Assembly: GCA_016212085.1 (NCBI GenBank)
Contig: JACRHL010000003.1
Location: 385,178 to 448,149, forward strand
Source: Nitrospirota bacterium
GTDB lineage: Bacteria > Nitrospirota > JACRHL01
Length of the DNA: 62,972 nt
Reading direction: 5' to 3'
Part shown: one piece after another, positions 38,188-48,094 of the stretch
How positions within the stretch are numbered: the stretch's first letter is position 1
Layout of the letters: every line of letters begins with the position of its first letter
The notes under the pieces: model-generated
Seen by the model: only the letters and a program-made list of their open reading frames with translations
The model's database searches: none
What the model was told of the DNA's origin: nothing
Program-made: the position numbers and the translations under genes

Positions 38188-40587
38188 ATGCTAGGCCGGA
38201 TCGGCGCGTTGCGGCTGCGCCTGCGCCGCCTGGTCAGCCGCACCGAGTGGCTGGTGCGCCTGCTGCGCCTGCCACGGGAGCCGGGGCCGCATCCACCGGG
38301 GCTGATCCTGGTGCAGATCGACGGCCTGTCGCGCAGCCAGCTCGAGGCCGCCCTGCAAGCGGGCCGCATGCCGTTCCTCAGGCGCCTGCTGCGGGAGGGC
38401 GACTGGCGGCTGCACACCCTCTACCCCGGCGTTCCCACCAGCACCCCATCGGTGCAGGGGGAGCTGTTTTACGGGGTGCGCGGCTGCGTTCCCGCGTTTT
38501 CCTTCCGCGATCACGACAGCGGCGAGATCGTGCGCATGTTCGACCCCGCGCCGGCGGGGCGCCTGGAGGCGCGCCTGAGCCCTGGCGCCGATCCCCTGCT
38601 CACGGGCGGCAGCGCCTGGTCCAACATCTTCTCCGGCGGGGCGGCGGAGTCGAACTTCTGCGCGGCCACCAGCGGCTTTGGCGAGCTGCTCCGGCGCGCC
38701 AACCCGGTGGTGCTGGCGGGATTGGTCCTGTGGAACGGCGCCAGCGTGTTGCGCGTGCTGGGGCTGATCGCCGTGGAGCTGGTGCTGGCGCTGGTGGACG
38801 CGGCGCGCGGCATCCTCGCCGGCAAGGACCTGCCGCAGGAGCTGGCCTTCGTGTTCACCCGCGTCGGCGTCAGCATCCTGCTGCGCGAGGTCGTCACCAT
38901 CGGCGCCGCCGCCGATGCGGCGCGCGGCCTGCCGGTGATCCACCTGAACCTGCTGGGCTACGACGAGCAGTCGCACCGGCGCGGGCCCGACTCGGCCTTC
39001 GCCCACTGGTCCCTGAGGGGCATCGACCGGGCGGTGCGGCGCGTGGCCGGCGCCGCCCGCGTGTCGCGCCGGGAATACGACATCTGGGTCTACTCGGACC
39101 ACGGCCAGGAGCGCTCCCACCCCTACCCGCACCTGTATGGCGACACGGTGGAAAACCGCATCGCGCCCCTGTTCGGCGAACCGGCCGGACAGGCGGCGGC
39201 GGCGGACGGGGTGCAGTACACCCGCGCCCGCTGGCTGGGCGGCACCCTGGCCAAGCGCCTGCGGTTTCCCGGTCAGGCGCCGGACCGGCCGCTGATCGCC
39301 GCCATGGGCCCGGTGGGGCATGTGTACGCGCCCACGCCGGTGGCGGACCCGGAGGCCATGGCCAGGCGCATGGTGACGGAGGCCCACATCCCCATGGTGC
39401 TGATGCGCGGCCTGCCGGGCCATGCCCGCGCGGTGACCGAGTGGGGGGACTTCGAGCTGCCCCGGGACGCGGTGGTGGTGTTCGGCCCGCAACACCCGTT
39501 CGCCGCCGAGGCCGCCGCCGACCTGGCCACCCTGTGCCACCACCCGGACGCGGGCGACTTCGTGCTGTGCGGCTGGCACCGGGACGGGGCGTACGTCACC
39601 TTCCCCGTGCAGCACGGCGCCCACGGCGGGCCGGGCCCGGAGGAGTGCCGCGCCTTCGCCATCCTTCCCAGCCACGCGGCGCTGTCCAAGGGGATGCCGT
39701 TCCTGCGCGTGGCCGACCTGCGCGCCGCCGCCCTGGCGGCCCTGGGGCGGCACGCGGCGCACCGCCCTCGCCTGCGGCGCGGCGCCCGCGCGCCGCAAGG
39801 GGGGGCGGTGCGCGTGATGACCTACAACGTGCACGGCTGCGTGGGCACCGACGGGCGCCTGTCGCCCCACCGCATCGCCCGCGTCATCGCCCGCTACCGG
39901 CCCGACGTGGTCTGCCTGCAGGAGCTGGACGTGGGCCGCGCGCGCAGCGGCCGCATGGATCAGGCCCACGAGATCGCCACGGCCCTGGGCATGGACGTGG
40001 ACTTTCACGCGGCCATGGTCATCGAGGACGAACACTACGGCAACGCGGTCCTGAGCCGCCTGCCCATGCGCCGCGCCCACGCGGCGCAACTTCCCGGCGA
40101 CCCGCGCCACCCGGCGCGCGAGCCCCGTGGCGCCCTGTGGGTGGCCGTCGACGCGCCGTTCGGGCCGTTGCAGATCATCACCACCCACCTGGGCCTGGCG
40201 CCGGCGGAACGGCGCCGCCAGGCGGCCACCCTCACCGGCCCGCAGTGGGCGGGGCACCCGGATTTTGCCGGGCCCGGCCTGGTGTGCGGCGATTTCAACG
40301 CCCTGCCCGGCTCCCCCGCGCACCACCACCTGTCCCGGTCCCTGCTCGACGTGCAGGCCGTCCTGCCCGGCCACCGGCCGCGGGCCACCTGGTCCGGCCA
40401 GTACCGGCTGGGGCGCATCGATCACATGTTCCTGAACGGGAGGCTGGCGGTCACCGCCGTCGAGGTGCCGCGCACGGCCCTCACCCAGGTGGCATCGGAC
40501 CACCTGCCGCTGGTCGCCGACCTGTGCCCGGTGGACGCCACGCCCCCGCGAGGCGCGCGGCCCCACGACGTGCCGCCGGCTCAGTAG
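38188..40587 (+). CDS. Alkaline-phosphatase-type phosphodiesterase fused to EEP nuclease/phosphatase domain
   Basis: A 799-residue protein with two unrelated hydrolase domains. Residues about 40-530 are alkaline-phosphatase superfamily/type I phosphodiesterase-like: LVQIDGLSRSQL, GVPTSTPSVQGELFYG and YSDHGQE near residue 304 as metal ligands. Two hydrophobic stretches lie near 175-210. From about 541 an endonuclease/exonuclease/phosphatase (EEP) domain follows: MTYNVHGC, VVCLQELDVG, GDFNALPGS and ASDHLPLVADL, the full catalytic set. The pair suggests stepwise cleavage of a phosphodiester such as a phospholipid headgroup or teichoic-type polymer; this is inference. The ATG at 38188 is best of several. 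Confidence 0.8.
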   Translation: MLGRIGALRLRLRRLVSRTEWLVRLLRLPREPGPHPPGLILVQIDGLSRSQLEAALQAGRMPFLRRLLREGDWRLHTLYPGVPTSTPSVQGELFYGVRGCVPAFSFRDHDSGEIVRMFDPAPAGRLEARLSPGADPLLTGGSAWSNIFSGGAAESNFCAATSGFGELLRRANPVVLAGLVLWNGASVLRVLGLIAVELVLALVDAARGILAGKDLPQELAFVFTRVGVSILLREVVTIGAAADAARGLPVIHLNLLGYDEQSHRRGPDSAFAHWSLRGIDRAVRRVAGAARVSRREYDIWVYSDHGQERSHPYPHLYGDTVENRIAPLFGEPAGQAAAADGVQYTRARWLGGTLAKRLRFPGQAPDRPLIAAMGPVGHVYAPTPVADPEAMARRMVTEAHIPMVLMRGLPGHARAVTEWGDFELPRDAVVVFGPQHPFAAEAAADLATLCHHPDAGDFVLCGWHRDGAYVTFPVQHGAHGGPGPEECRAFAILPSHAALSKGMPFLRVADLRAAALAALGRHAAHRPRLRRGARAPQGGAVRVMTYNVHGCVGTDGRLSPHRIARVIARYRPDVVCLQELDVGRARSGRMDQAHEIATALGMDVDFHAAMVIEDEHYGNAVLSRLPMRRAHAAQLPGDPRHPAREPRGALWVAVDAPFGPLQIITTHLGLAPAERRRQAATLTGPQWAGHPDFAGPGLVCGDFNALPGSPAHHHLSRSLLDVQAVLPGHRPRATWSGQYRLGRIDHMFLNGRLAVTAVEVPRTALTQVASDHLPLVADLCPVDATPPRGARPHDVPPAQ

Positions 40588-43500
40588 CCGGAGATCACCG
40601 CCACGTTGCGCGGCACCCGTGGCCGCGTGGTGAGCAGGAAGTGGCGCTGCTCGCGCTGCTCGTTGCCCGCCCGGTCGGCGATGCGGACGTTCATGACCAG
40701 GCCCGTGTCCGCCGGGAACGGCGCGCCGGGCAGGGTAATGGTCCACACGCCGCCGGCGCCGGCCACCGCCAGCGGCGCCAGGTTCGCCCCGGCCGGATAG
40801 CCGGGCACGTCGAACCCCAGGGTCACGCGCAGGGTGGCCATGTCGAGGCCGCTCTCCCCGTCGTACAGGCCCAGCACGACGCGGTTCCACGACAGGGCGT
40901 TGGCGCCGCGCAGGGGGCTGGCCAGCGCCACCACCGGCAGCAGGTCGTCATCCGTGTAGCGGTTGCGGGCGCGACCGGGCAGGTCGGCGGGGGCCCCCAG
41001 GTCCACCCAGCGGGCGATGAGGCGCTTCTGCTCGTCCGTCAGTTGCGGCGCGCCGGGCGGCGGCATGGCGGCTCCGGCATAGTCCAGGTCGTCGGCGCGG
41101 GAGACGTTGGCACGGCCGTCCAGGCGGCGCCCGAACAGCTTCCACACCAGCAGGCTCTCGCGCGCCTGGAAGGCGCGGATGTACTTGCTCATCTGCGGCG
41201 CATGGTAACCGCCCTGGCCGGCGGGCGGCGCGCCGCCGAACAGCGGTGCCGAATCGTGGGCGAGGCGCCAGTAGGCGCCATAGGTCGGATCGTCGAACAC
41301 CAGGTCGGTGCCGGTGGTGTTGTTCTGGGCGGTGTGGCAGCTCAGGCACCTGGTGTCGAGGATGGGCTTGATGTCGCGCGTGAACTCGATGTCCCACAGG
41401 CCCACGTCCTGCCCCTGGGCGTTGGTGCGGTAGGCCACCACCGGGTTGCCGGCGCCGTCGCGGGTCACGTAGGGGGTTCTGGCCGCCAGATCCCACACGG
41501 CGTAGCCGGGCTGGTCCGCCTGGGTGCCGGCGAACGGCACCGCGGGGATGGCGTGGCCGTGGCAGCCGCCACAGTCGGAGCGCACCTCGCCGGGGGCCAG
41601 GTGGCGCCAGGTCTGCTCGGTGAACAGGGTCATGCCGTCGGCGTCGATGCCCTGGATCAGGAACGGCGTGTCGGCGGGAATCCGGGCCAGGAAGGAGGTG
41701 TCCGGCGAGAGCAGGCCGCACGGGCCATCGGGCACGGCGGCGTACAGGTCCGCCGGGTTCACGCGGCCCAGCGCGTCGCGCTTGAGCAGCGGCTCGTTGG
41801 GATTGCAGACCGGGGCGCCGCCGCTGGTCTTCCTGACCGGAAACTCCCCCAAAATCTTCCAGCGCTCGGAGGAGTGGGAGACGAACCCCTCCACGTGGTT
41901 GTCCAGCCGGTTGTCGAACTGCACGGTGCGCTCGTAGGCGGTGGCCAGATAGGGGCTGAGGTAGGGCTTGGGCACCGACACCAGGATGCGCGCGCCATAG
42001 ATGTCGGCGTTGTTCACCAGCCCCGCCTGGGCGCCCTGCACGGTCCAGGCGCCGGGCGGGGTTTCGCGCTGGGTGCCGTTGTCGAACTTGTCGGCCGCCA
42101 GGTTGGCGGACTCGCGGTTGTACAGGGACGAGGTGCCGATCAGCCCGAACGGTGTGCCCAGGGGCAGGCGCGCGTCGGCGCCGCCGTCGTTGGCGGTGTC
42201 GGGAATCTCCAGGGGGGCCGGCAGCGCATGGATGGCGGCATACGGCACCACCGGACGCGGCCAGATCTCGTTGAACGCGGGGTCGTTGTGCAGCACGGCC
42301 AGCTGGGTGGACGGATTGGTGATGACCGCCGAGGCGGCGCCGGCGATCAGGTACACCCCCGCGTCCAGCAGCGGGTACTTGACGCCGCCGGGGCCGCCGC
42401 CGATCACCGGGCCGGGGCTGAAGGCCACCAGCATCCCGCCACGGGGCGCCGCCGCCGGCATGCTGTAGCGGCCGGAGTTGCCCGGCGCGGCCACGTCGGC
42501 CCCGTCCGTGTGCGGCGTCATGTTCACGGTGCCGATGCGGGCGTAGGCGCGGTAGTGTTCCTGGGCCGGCAGCTGCGCCTGCTGGAAGGCGGGGTCCGGA
42601 TTGACCGCCGGCATGCGCAGCAGGGTGCCGAACCCCCACACGTTGCCGGGGTAGTAGCTGGTCACCACCACGTCGCCGGAGGCGATCTGGGTGCCGAAGT
42701 GGTCCAGCCGCTTGTGGTAGTCGTGGGGCTCCATGAACATCTTCAGGTCGCTGCCGTCCGGGTGCACCGCATACAGGGTGAGCAGCGCGTACTTCTGCTT
42801 CACCCCCGCATCGTCCCAGTTGGACAGCAACAAGCGCCCGTCGCGCAGCATGAACGGATGCTGCACCAGGTGCAGGTTGGAGTGGCCGACGGCGCGCAGG
42901 TCCTTGTTGGGGGAGGCGCCGTCGTGATCGGACATGCGGTACAACTGGGCCGCCAGCAGGTCGGTGGGCTTGGTCAGGTGTTGCAGGGTTCCCTGGCGGG
43001 GTGGAACCAGCCCGGAACGGTTGCTGGTAAAGACGATGTCGCCGCCGGGCAGCGGGGTGGCCCCCAGGTCGCGGATGCCCATGGGGATGTCGTCACCGGG
43101 AAAGGTGTTGCCCCCGTAGCGGTCGTGGGTGAAGCGGCTGGCCCCGGAGGTGAGCTGCACCTCCACCCGCTCCGGCTGCGGCCCGGCGATGCGCATCTTG
43201 AACAGAAAGGCGTCGGTGGCCAGGCCGCGGGCCGGGGCGTTCACGTTCAGGTACTTGGTGTAGTACACCCACTGGCCATTGAACGAGACCGACGGGTCCT
43301 GCACCGAGCACGACGGCCAGGCGGAGGCGGGCACGCCGCGCGCGTCCACCTCGTTCGCCTCCGCCTGGTAGGACTGGTAGCCCGGCGTGTCGCGGCACCC
43401 CACCAGGATGTCCCGGGTGCCGTCCGGGTGCAGCAGCACCAGGTCGGCACCCGGCTCGATGCCGTCCGGCAGCTCGCCCATGGGCAGGAGGACGTTGGTG

Positions 43501-43703
43501 GTGTCGGCGTCGCGCGGGTAGCGCACGTAAACGATGTCGTAGTCCACCCCCGCGGCCGCCGGGGTGGCCCGGGCCGGCGCCGGAACGCCCGCCACGGGCA
43601 ACCACCCGGCCACCGTCAGGAGCAGCGCGCACAATGGTCCCGCGATACGTCCCGGAAGCGGGACCGGCTCACACGGGAGGGGGTGTGGAGAACGGCGCCA
43701 CAT
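40581..43703 (-). CDS. Secreted HzsA-like protein with two c-type haem motifs
   Basis: A 1040-residue exported protein. A signal peptide region (LCALLLTVAGWLPVAGVPAPARA) precedes a long propeller-like part (VYVRYPRDADTTN, GGDIVFTSNRSGLVPP, LRDGRLLLSNWDD) that resembles the middle domain of hydrazine synthase alpha subunit. Two haem c sites, CGGCH (C711-H715) and CLSCH (C786-H790), lie in the C-terminal third. Close relatives of HzsA occur in many bacteria that do not make hydrazine, so hydrazine chemistry is not implied. It is probably a periplasmic or surface multi-domain redox protein. It converges on the PDE-EEP gene with overlapping ends. Confidence 0.8.
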   Translation of the reverse strand: MWRRSPHPLPCEPVPLPGRIAGPLCALLLTVAGWLPVAGVPAPARATPAAAGVDYDIVYVRYPRDADTTNVLLPMGELPDGIEPGADLVLLHPDGTRDILVGCRDTPGYQSYQAEANEVDARGVPASAWPSCSVQDPSVSFNGQWVYYTKYLNVNAPARGLATDAFLFKMRIAGPQPERVEVQLTSGASRFTHDRYGGNTFPGDDIPMGIRDLGATPLPGGDIVFTSNRSGLVPPRQGTLQHLTKPTDLLAAQLYRMSDHDGASPNKDLRAVGHSNLHLVQHPFMLRDGRLLLSNWDDAGVKQKYALLTLYAVHPDGSDLKMFMEPHDYHKRLDHFGTQIASGDVVVTSYYPGNVWGFGTLLRMPAVNPDPAFQQAQLPAQEHYRAYARIGTVNMTPHTDGADVAAPGNSGRYSMPAAAPRGGMLVAFSPGPVIGGGPGGVKYPLLDAGVYLIAGAASAVITNPSTQLAVLHNDPAFNEIWPRPVVPYAAIHALPAPLEIPDTANDGGADARLPLGTPFGLIGTSSLYNRESANLAADKFDNGTQRETPPGAWTVQGAQAGLVNNADIYGARILVSVPKPYLSPYLATAYERTVQFDNRLDNHVEGFVSHSSERWKILGEFPVRKTSGGAPVCNPNEPLLKRDALGRVNPADLYAAVPDGPCGLLSPDTSFLARIPADTPFLIQGIDADGMTLFTEQTWRHLAPGEVRSDCGGCHGHAIPAVPFAGTQADQPGYAVWDLAARTPYVTRDGAGNPVVAYRTNAQGQDVGLWDIEFTRDIKPILDTRCLSCHTAQNNTTGTDLVFDDPTYGAYWRLAHDSAPLFGGAPPAGQGGYHAPQMSKYIRAFQARESLLVWKLFGRRLDGRANVSRADDLDYAGAAMPPPGAPQLTDEQKRLIARWVDLGAPADLPGRARNRYTDDDLLPVVALASPLRGANALSWNRVVLGLYDGESGLDMATLRVTLGFDVPGYPAGANLAPLAVAGAGGVWTITLPGAPFPADTGLVMNVRIADRAGNEQREQRHFLLTTRPRVPRNVAVISGY

Positions 43704-43759
43704 GACACGCCTATTGTATCAGGCGTCCGTCCATCCGGCGGGGTGAACGGGTACCGGGT

Positions 43760-43799
43760 GGCACACCCCGGCCGGCGTCAGGACCGGCCGGGGTGTGCC
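43760..43799 (-). terminator. Perfect 16-bp hairpin after pilC
   Basis: GGCACACCCCGGCCGG (43760-43775) pairs perfectly with CCGGCCGGGGTGTGCC (43784-43799). It lies just after the pilC stop. No U-tract follows on either strand, so it may protect the 3' end or act with Rho. Confidence 0.6.
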
Positions 43800-43817
43800 G
43801 CTCGCGGGGGTGGCTGG

Positions 43818-45026
43818 CTAACCCACCACCGATGCCATCTCGAAGATGGGCAGGTACATGGCGATGACGATGAAGCCGATGGTGACGCCCAGGAACACCA
43901 TCAGCATGGGTTCCAGCATGGACGTCAGGGCGGCCACCGAGTCGTCCACCTCGTCGTCGTAGAAATCGGCGATCTTGCTGAGCATGGTGTCCATGGCGCC
44001 GGTGGCCTCGCCAACGCCGATCATCTGCACCACCATCGGCGGAAACACCTTCGACTCGGCGAGCGGCTCCGCCACGTTCTTGCCCTCGCTGATGCTGGAG
44101 CGGGCGTGGTTGATGGCCTGCTCCACGATCTTGTTGCCGGCGGTGGCGGCCACGATGGAGAGCCCCTCCAGGATCGGCACGCCGGAGCTGATGAGGGTGC
44201 CCAGGGTGCGCGTGAACTTGGCCACGCTGGCCTTGCGGATCAGGTCGCCGAACACCGGCAGTCGCAACGCCAGCCGGTCCATCTCGCGGCGCCCGACGGG
44301 GGTCTTGTAGAGGGCGCGCACGCCAAAGAAGCTGCCCACCGCGCCGCCCAGCAGGAACCAGATGTTGTCCACCACGAAGTCGCTGGCGTTCAGCACCAGC
44401 AGGGTGGGGCCGGGCAGCTCGCCGCCGGTGTCGGTGAACATCTTCGCGAACACGGGGATCACGAACACCATCAGCACGATCATCACCACCGTGGCGATGC
44501 CGACGATGGACGACGGATAGACCATGGCGCCCTTGATCTTCTTCTTCAGCTTGATGGACTTCTCCATGTGGGTGGCCAGGCGGCGCTGGATGACGTCGAG
44601 GATGCCGCCCGCCTCGCCGGCGGCGACCATGTTCACGTAGAGGTCGTCGAACACCTTGGGGTGCTTCCGCAGGGAGTCGGCGTAGGTGGCGCCCGCCTCG
44701 ACATCCATGCGCACGTCGTTGATGACCTTGGACAGGGTCTTGTTCTCGCTCTGGTCGGCCAGGATCTCCAGGCACTGCACCAGGGGGAGGCCGGCGTCGA
44801 TCATGGTGGAGAACTGGCGGGTGAAGATCACCACGTCCTTGGGCGTGACCTTCTGGCCCATGCCGGGGATCTCGATCTCCATGGCCGACAGCTTGCGCTG
44901 GATCGAGGTCGCCAGGATGTTCTGCTTGCGCAGGGTGCGGGCGACGTCCTCGCGCGATTTGCCAACCAGCTCACCCTTCTGGATGCCGCCCTGCCTGTTT
45001 CTGCCTATCCAAACGAATGTGGCCAT
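43818..45026 (-). CDS. pilC: Type IV pilus inner-membrane platform protein
   Basis: PilC is the polytopic platform in the inner membrane that passes ATPase force to the growing pilus. The 402-residue protein has two GspF domains: VIFTRQFSTMIDAGLPLVQCLEIL near residue 70 and KFTRTLGTLISSGVPILEGL near 270. Three membrane spans are visible (VVMIVLMVFVIPVFAKM, DNIWFLLGGAVGSFFGV, VFLGVTIGFIVIAMYLPIF). It is the last gene of a pilB-pilT-pilC run, 70 nt after pilT. Confidence 0.95.
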   Translation of the reverse strand: MATFVWIGRNRQGGIQKGELVGKSREDVARTLRKQNILATSIQRKLSAMEIEIPGMGQKVTPKDVVIFTRQFSTMIDAGLPLVQCLEILADQSENKTLSKVINDVRMDVEAGATYADSLRKHPKVFDDLYVNMVAAGEAGGILDVIQRRLATHMEKSIKLKKKIKGAMVYPSSIVGIATVVMIVLMVFVIPVFAKMFTDTGGELPGPTLLVLNASDFVVDNIWFLLGGAVGSFFGVRALYKTPVGRREMDRLALRLPVFGDLIRKASVAKFTRTLGTLISSGVPILEGLSIVAATAGNKIVEQAINHARSSISEGKNVAEPLAESKVFPPMVVQMIGVGEATGAMDTMLSKIADFYDDEVDDSVAALTSMLEPMLMVFLGVTIGFIVIAMYLPIFEMASVVG

Positions 45027-45096
45027 CGCTCCTCCTTCCCATCCTGGTCGTCCCGCGTCATCCCGCTCCCCGTTGCCGGCACCGCCTTGGCGGTGC

Positions 45097-46194
<1,098 letters not shown>

Positions 46195-46228
46195 AAACTG
46201 CTATCCACCCTTTCGCTCGTTCGCCGGG

Positions 46229-47974
46229 TCAGTCCGCGAACGTCGTGTTGAATACCTCGTCCACGGTGGTGATGCCGTCCAGCACCTTGACGATGCCGTT
46301 CATGCGCAGGGTTTCCATGCCGCGCTCCACGGCCACGCGCTTGATCTCGTCGCCATTGGCGCCCTTGAAGATCAGTTGCCGGATCGACTCGTCCACCTTC
46401 AGCACCTCGTACAGCGCCAGGCGCCCGCGGTAGCCGGTGCCGTTGCAGTTGGGGCAGCCCTTGCCGTGGTAGACCACCGCGCTCCGGGCCTGGTCCGGCT
46501 TCATGCCCAGGTTGACCAGGGTGGCGGGCTCCACCTTCAGCACCTCCTTGCACTGGGTGCAGATGCGCCGCGCCAGGCGCTGCGCCAGGATCAGCACCAC
46601 GGAGGAGGCCACCAGAAACGGCTCGATGCCCATGTTGAGCAGGCGGTTGATGGTGGACGGCGCGTCGTTGGTGTGCAGGGTGGACAGCACCAGGTGACCG
46701 GTGAGCGCCGCTTTCACCGAGATCTCGGCGGTCTCGGAGTCGCGGATCTCGCCCACCATGATGATGTCCGGGTCCTGCCGCAGGAAGGAGCGCAGGGCCG
46801 CCGGGAAGGTGAGGCCCACCTCCTCGCGCACGTGCACCTGGTTGATGCCCATCAGGTTGTACTCGACCGGGTCCTCGGCGGTCATGATGTTGGTGTCCAC
46901 CGTGTTGACCTGGTGCAGCGCCGAATACAGGGTGGTGGTCTTGCCGGAACCGGTGGGTCCGGTCACCAGCACCATGCCCCACGGCGAATTGATGGCCTCG
47001 GTGAAACGTTCGAAGGCGGTCTTGGAGAAACCCAGCTTGGCCAGGTCCAGGGTCAGGTTGCTCTTGTCGAGCACGCGCATCACGATCTTTTCGCCGAACA
47101 GGCAGGGCAGCGTGGACACGCGCAGGTCCACCTCGCGGTCACGCATCTTGAGCTTGATGCGCCCGTCCTGCGGCACGCGCCGCTCGGAGATGTCGAGCTG
47201 GGCCATGATCTTGATGCGGCTGGTGAGGGCGGCGCGCAGGGCCATGGGCGGACTCATCACCTCGTACAGGGAGCCGTCGATGCGGTAGCGCACGCGGAAC
47301 TTCTTCTCGTAGGCCTCGATGTGGACGTCGGAGGCGCCCTTCTTGATGGCCTCGGCCAGGATCAGGTTCACCAGCTTGACGACCGGCGCCTCCTCCATGG
47401 CCGACGAGATGGCCTGGGCGTTGAAATCGTCCGCCGCCTCCTCCACCACGTCCAGCCCGTCGGCCATGCTGTCCAGGCCGGAGAGCACCTCGTCGAGCTG
47501 GTTGGCGGAGTCGTAGTAGGCGTCCATGGCGGCGGAGATGCCCGAGGCGGACGCCAGCACCGGCTCGATCTCGTAGCCGGTCATGAACTTGATGTCGTCG
47601 ATGGCGAACACGTCGCTGGGGTCCTCCATCGCCACGGTGAGCCGGTTGCCCACGCGCTTGACGGGGATCACCCGGTACTTCTTCACCACGTCGATGGGGA
47701 TCTCGCGGATGACCTGCTGGTCGATCTTGAGCTGGCGGAGATCGACCGTGGGCAGCCGGAAATGCTGGGACAGGAACCGCATCAGGTCCGCCTCGGCGCA
47801 GCATTCCTGCTGCACCAGGGTGGCGAAGAAACGCCCACCCTCCTTCTTGAGGTGCGCCGTGACCTTGTCAAACTGATCCTGGGTGATCAGGTTGCCCTCG
47901 ATCAGGCGCTGGCCGATGCGGTTCTGGATCAAGCGGACGCTCCCGTGCTGCCCTTGCAAACGCGCCCGGTCCAC
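46229..47974 (-). CDS. pilB: Type IV pilus assembly ATPase
   Basis: PilB powers pilus extension. The 581-residue protein has the N-terminal T2SSE domain (IGQRLIEGNLITQDQFDKV), Walker A GPTGSGKTTTLYSAL, the Asp box TAEDPVEYNL, Walker B VGEIRDSETAEI and the CxxC zinc pairs ICTQC and CPNCNGTGYRGR. Length is typical. The start codon is uncertain: GTG at 47974 gives the full frame, while TTG at 47932 (MIQNRIGQRL) has GGGAG 7 nt upstream and matches the usual N-terminus better. GspE of type II secretion is similar, but the pilT and pilC neighbours favour PilB. Confidence 0.93.
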   Translation of the reverse strand: MDRARLQGQHGSVRLIQNRIGQRLIEGNLITQDQFDKVTAHLKKEGGRFFATLVQQECCAEADLMRFLSQHFRLPTVDLRQLKIDQQVIREIPIDVVKKYRVIPVKRVGNRLTVAMEDPSDVFAIDDIKFMTGYEIEPVLASASGISAAMDAYYDSANQLDEVLSGLDSMADGLDVVEEAADDFNAQAISSAMEEAPVVKLVNLILAEAIKKGASDVHIEAYEKKFRVRYRIDGSLYEVMSPPMALRAALTSRIKIMAQLDISERRVPQDGRIKLKMRDREVDLRVSTLPCLFGEKIVMRVLDKSNLTLDLAKLGFSKTAFERFTEAINSPWGMVLVTGPTGSGKTTTLYSALHQVNTVDTNIMTAEDPVEYNLMGINQVHVREEVGLTFPAALRSFLRQDPDIIMVGEIRDSETAEISVKAALTGHLVLSTLHTNDAPSTINRLLNMGIEPFLVASSVVLILAQRLARRICTQCKEVLKVEPATLVNLGMKPDQARSAVVYHGKGCPNCNGTGYRGRLALYEVLKVDESIRQLIFKGANGDEIKRVAVERGMETLRMNGIVKVLDGITTVDEVFNTTFAD

Positions 47975-48094
47975 GAAGGGGCACGCCGGCCCCGCTACGG
48001 GGCTCCCCCCCTTATCGGCAGGACGGACCGCGCCATTTAGGGATGACAGGGGCCGGGACCGCGCCGGCCGGCGGCCGTTCGGGGGGGGCTGGGA

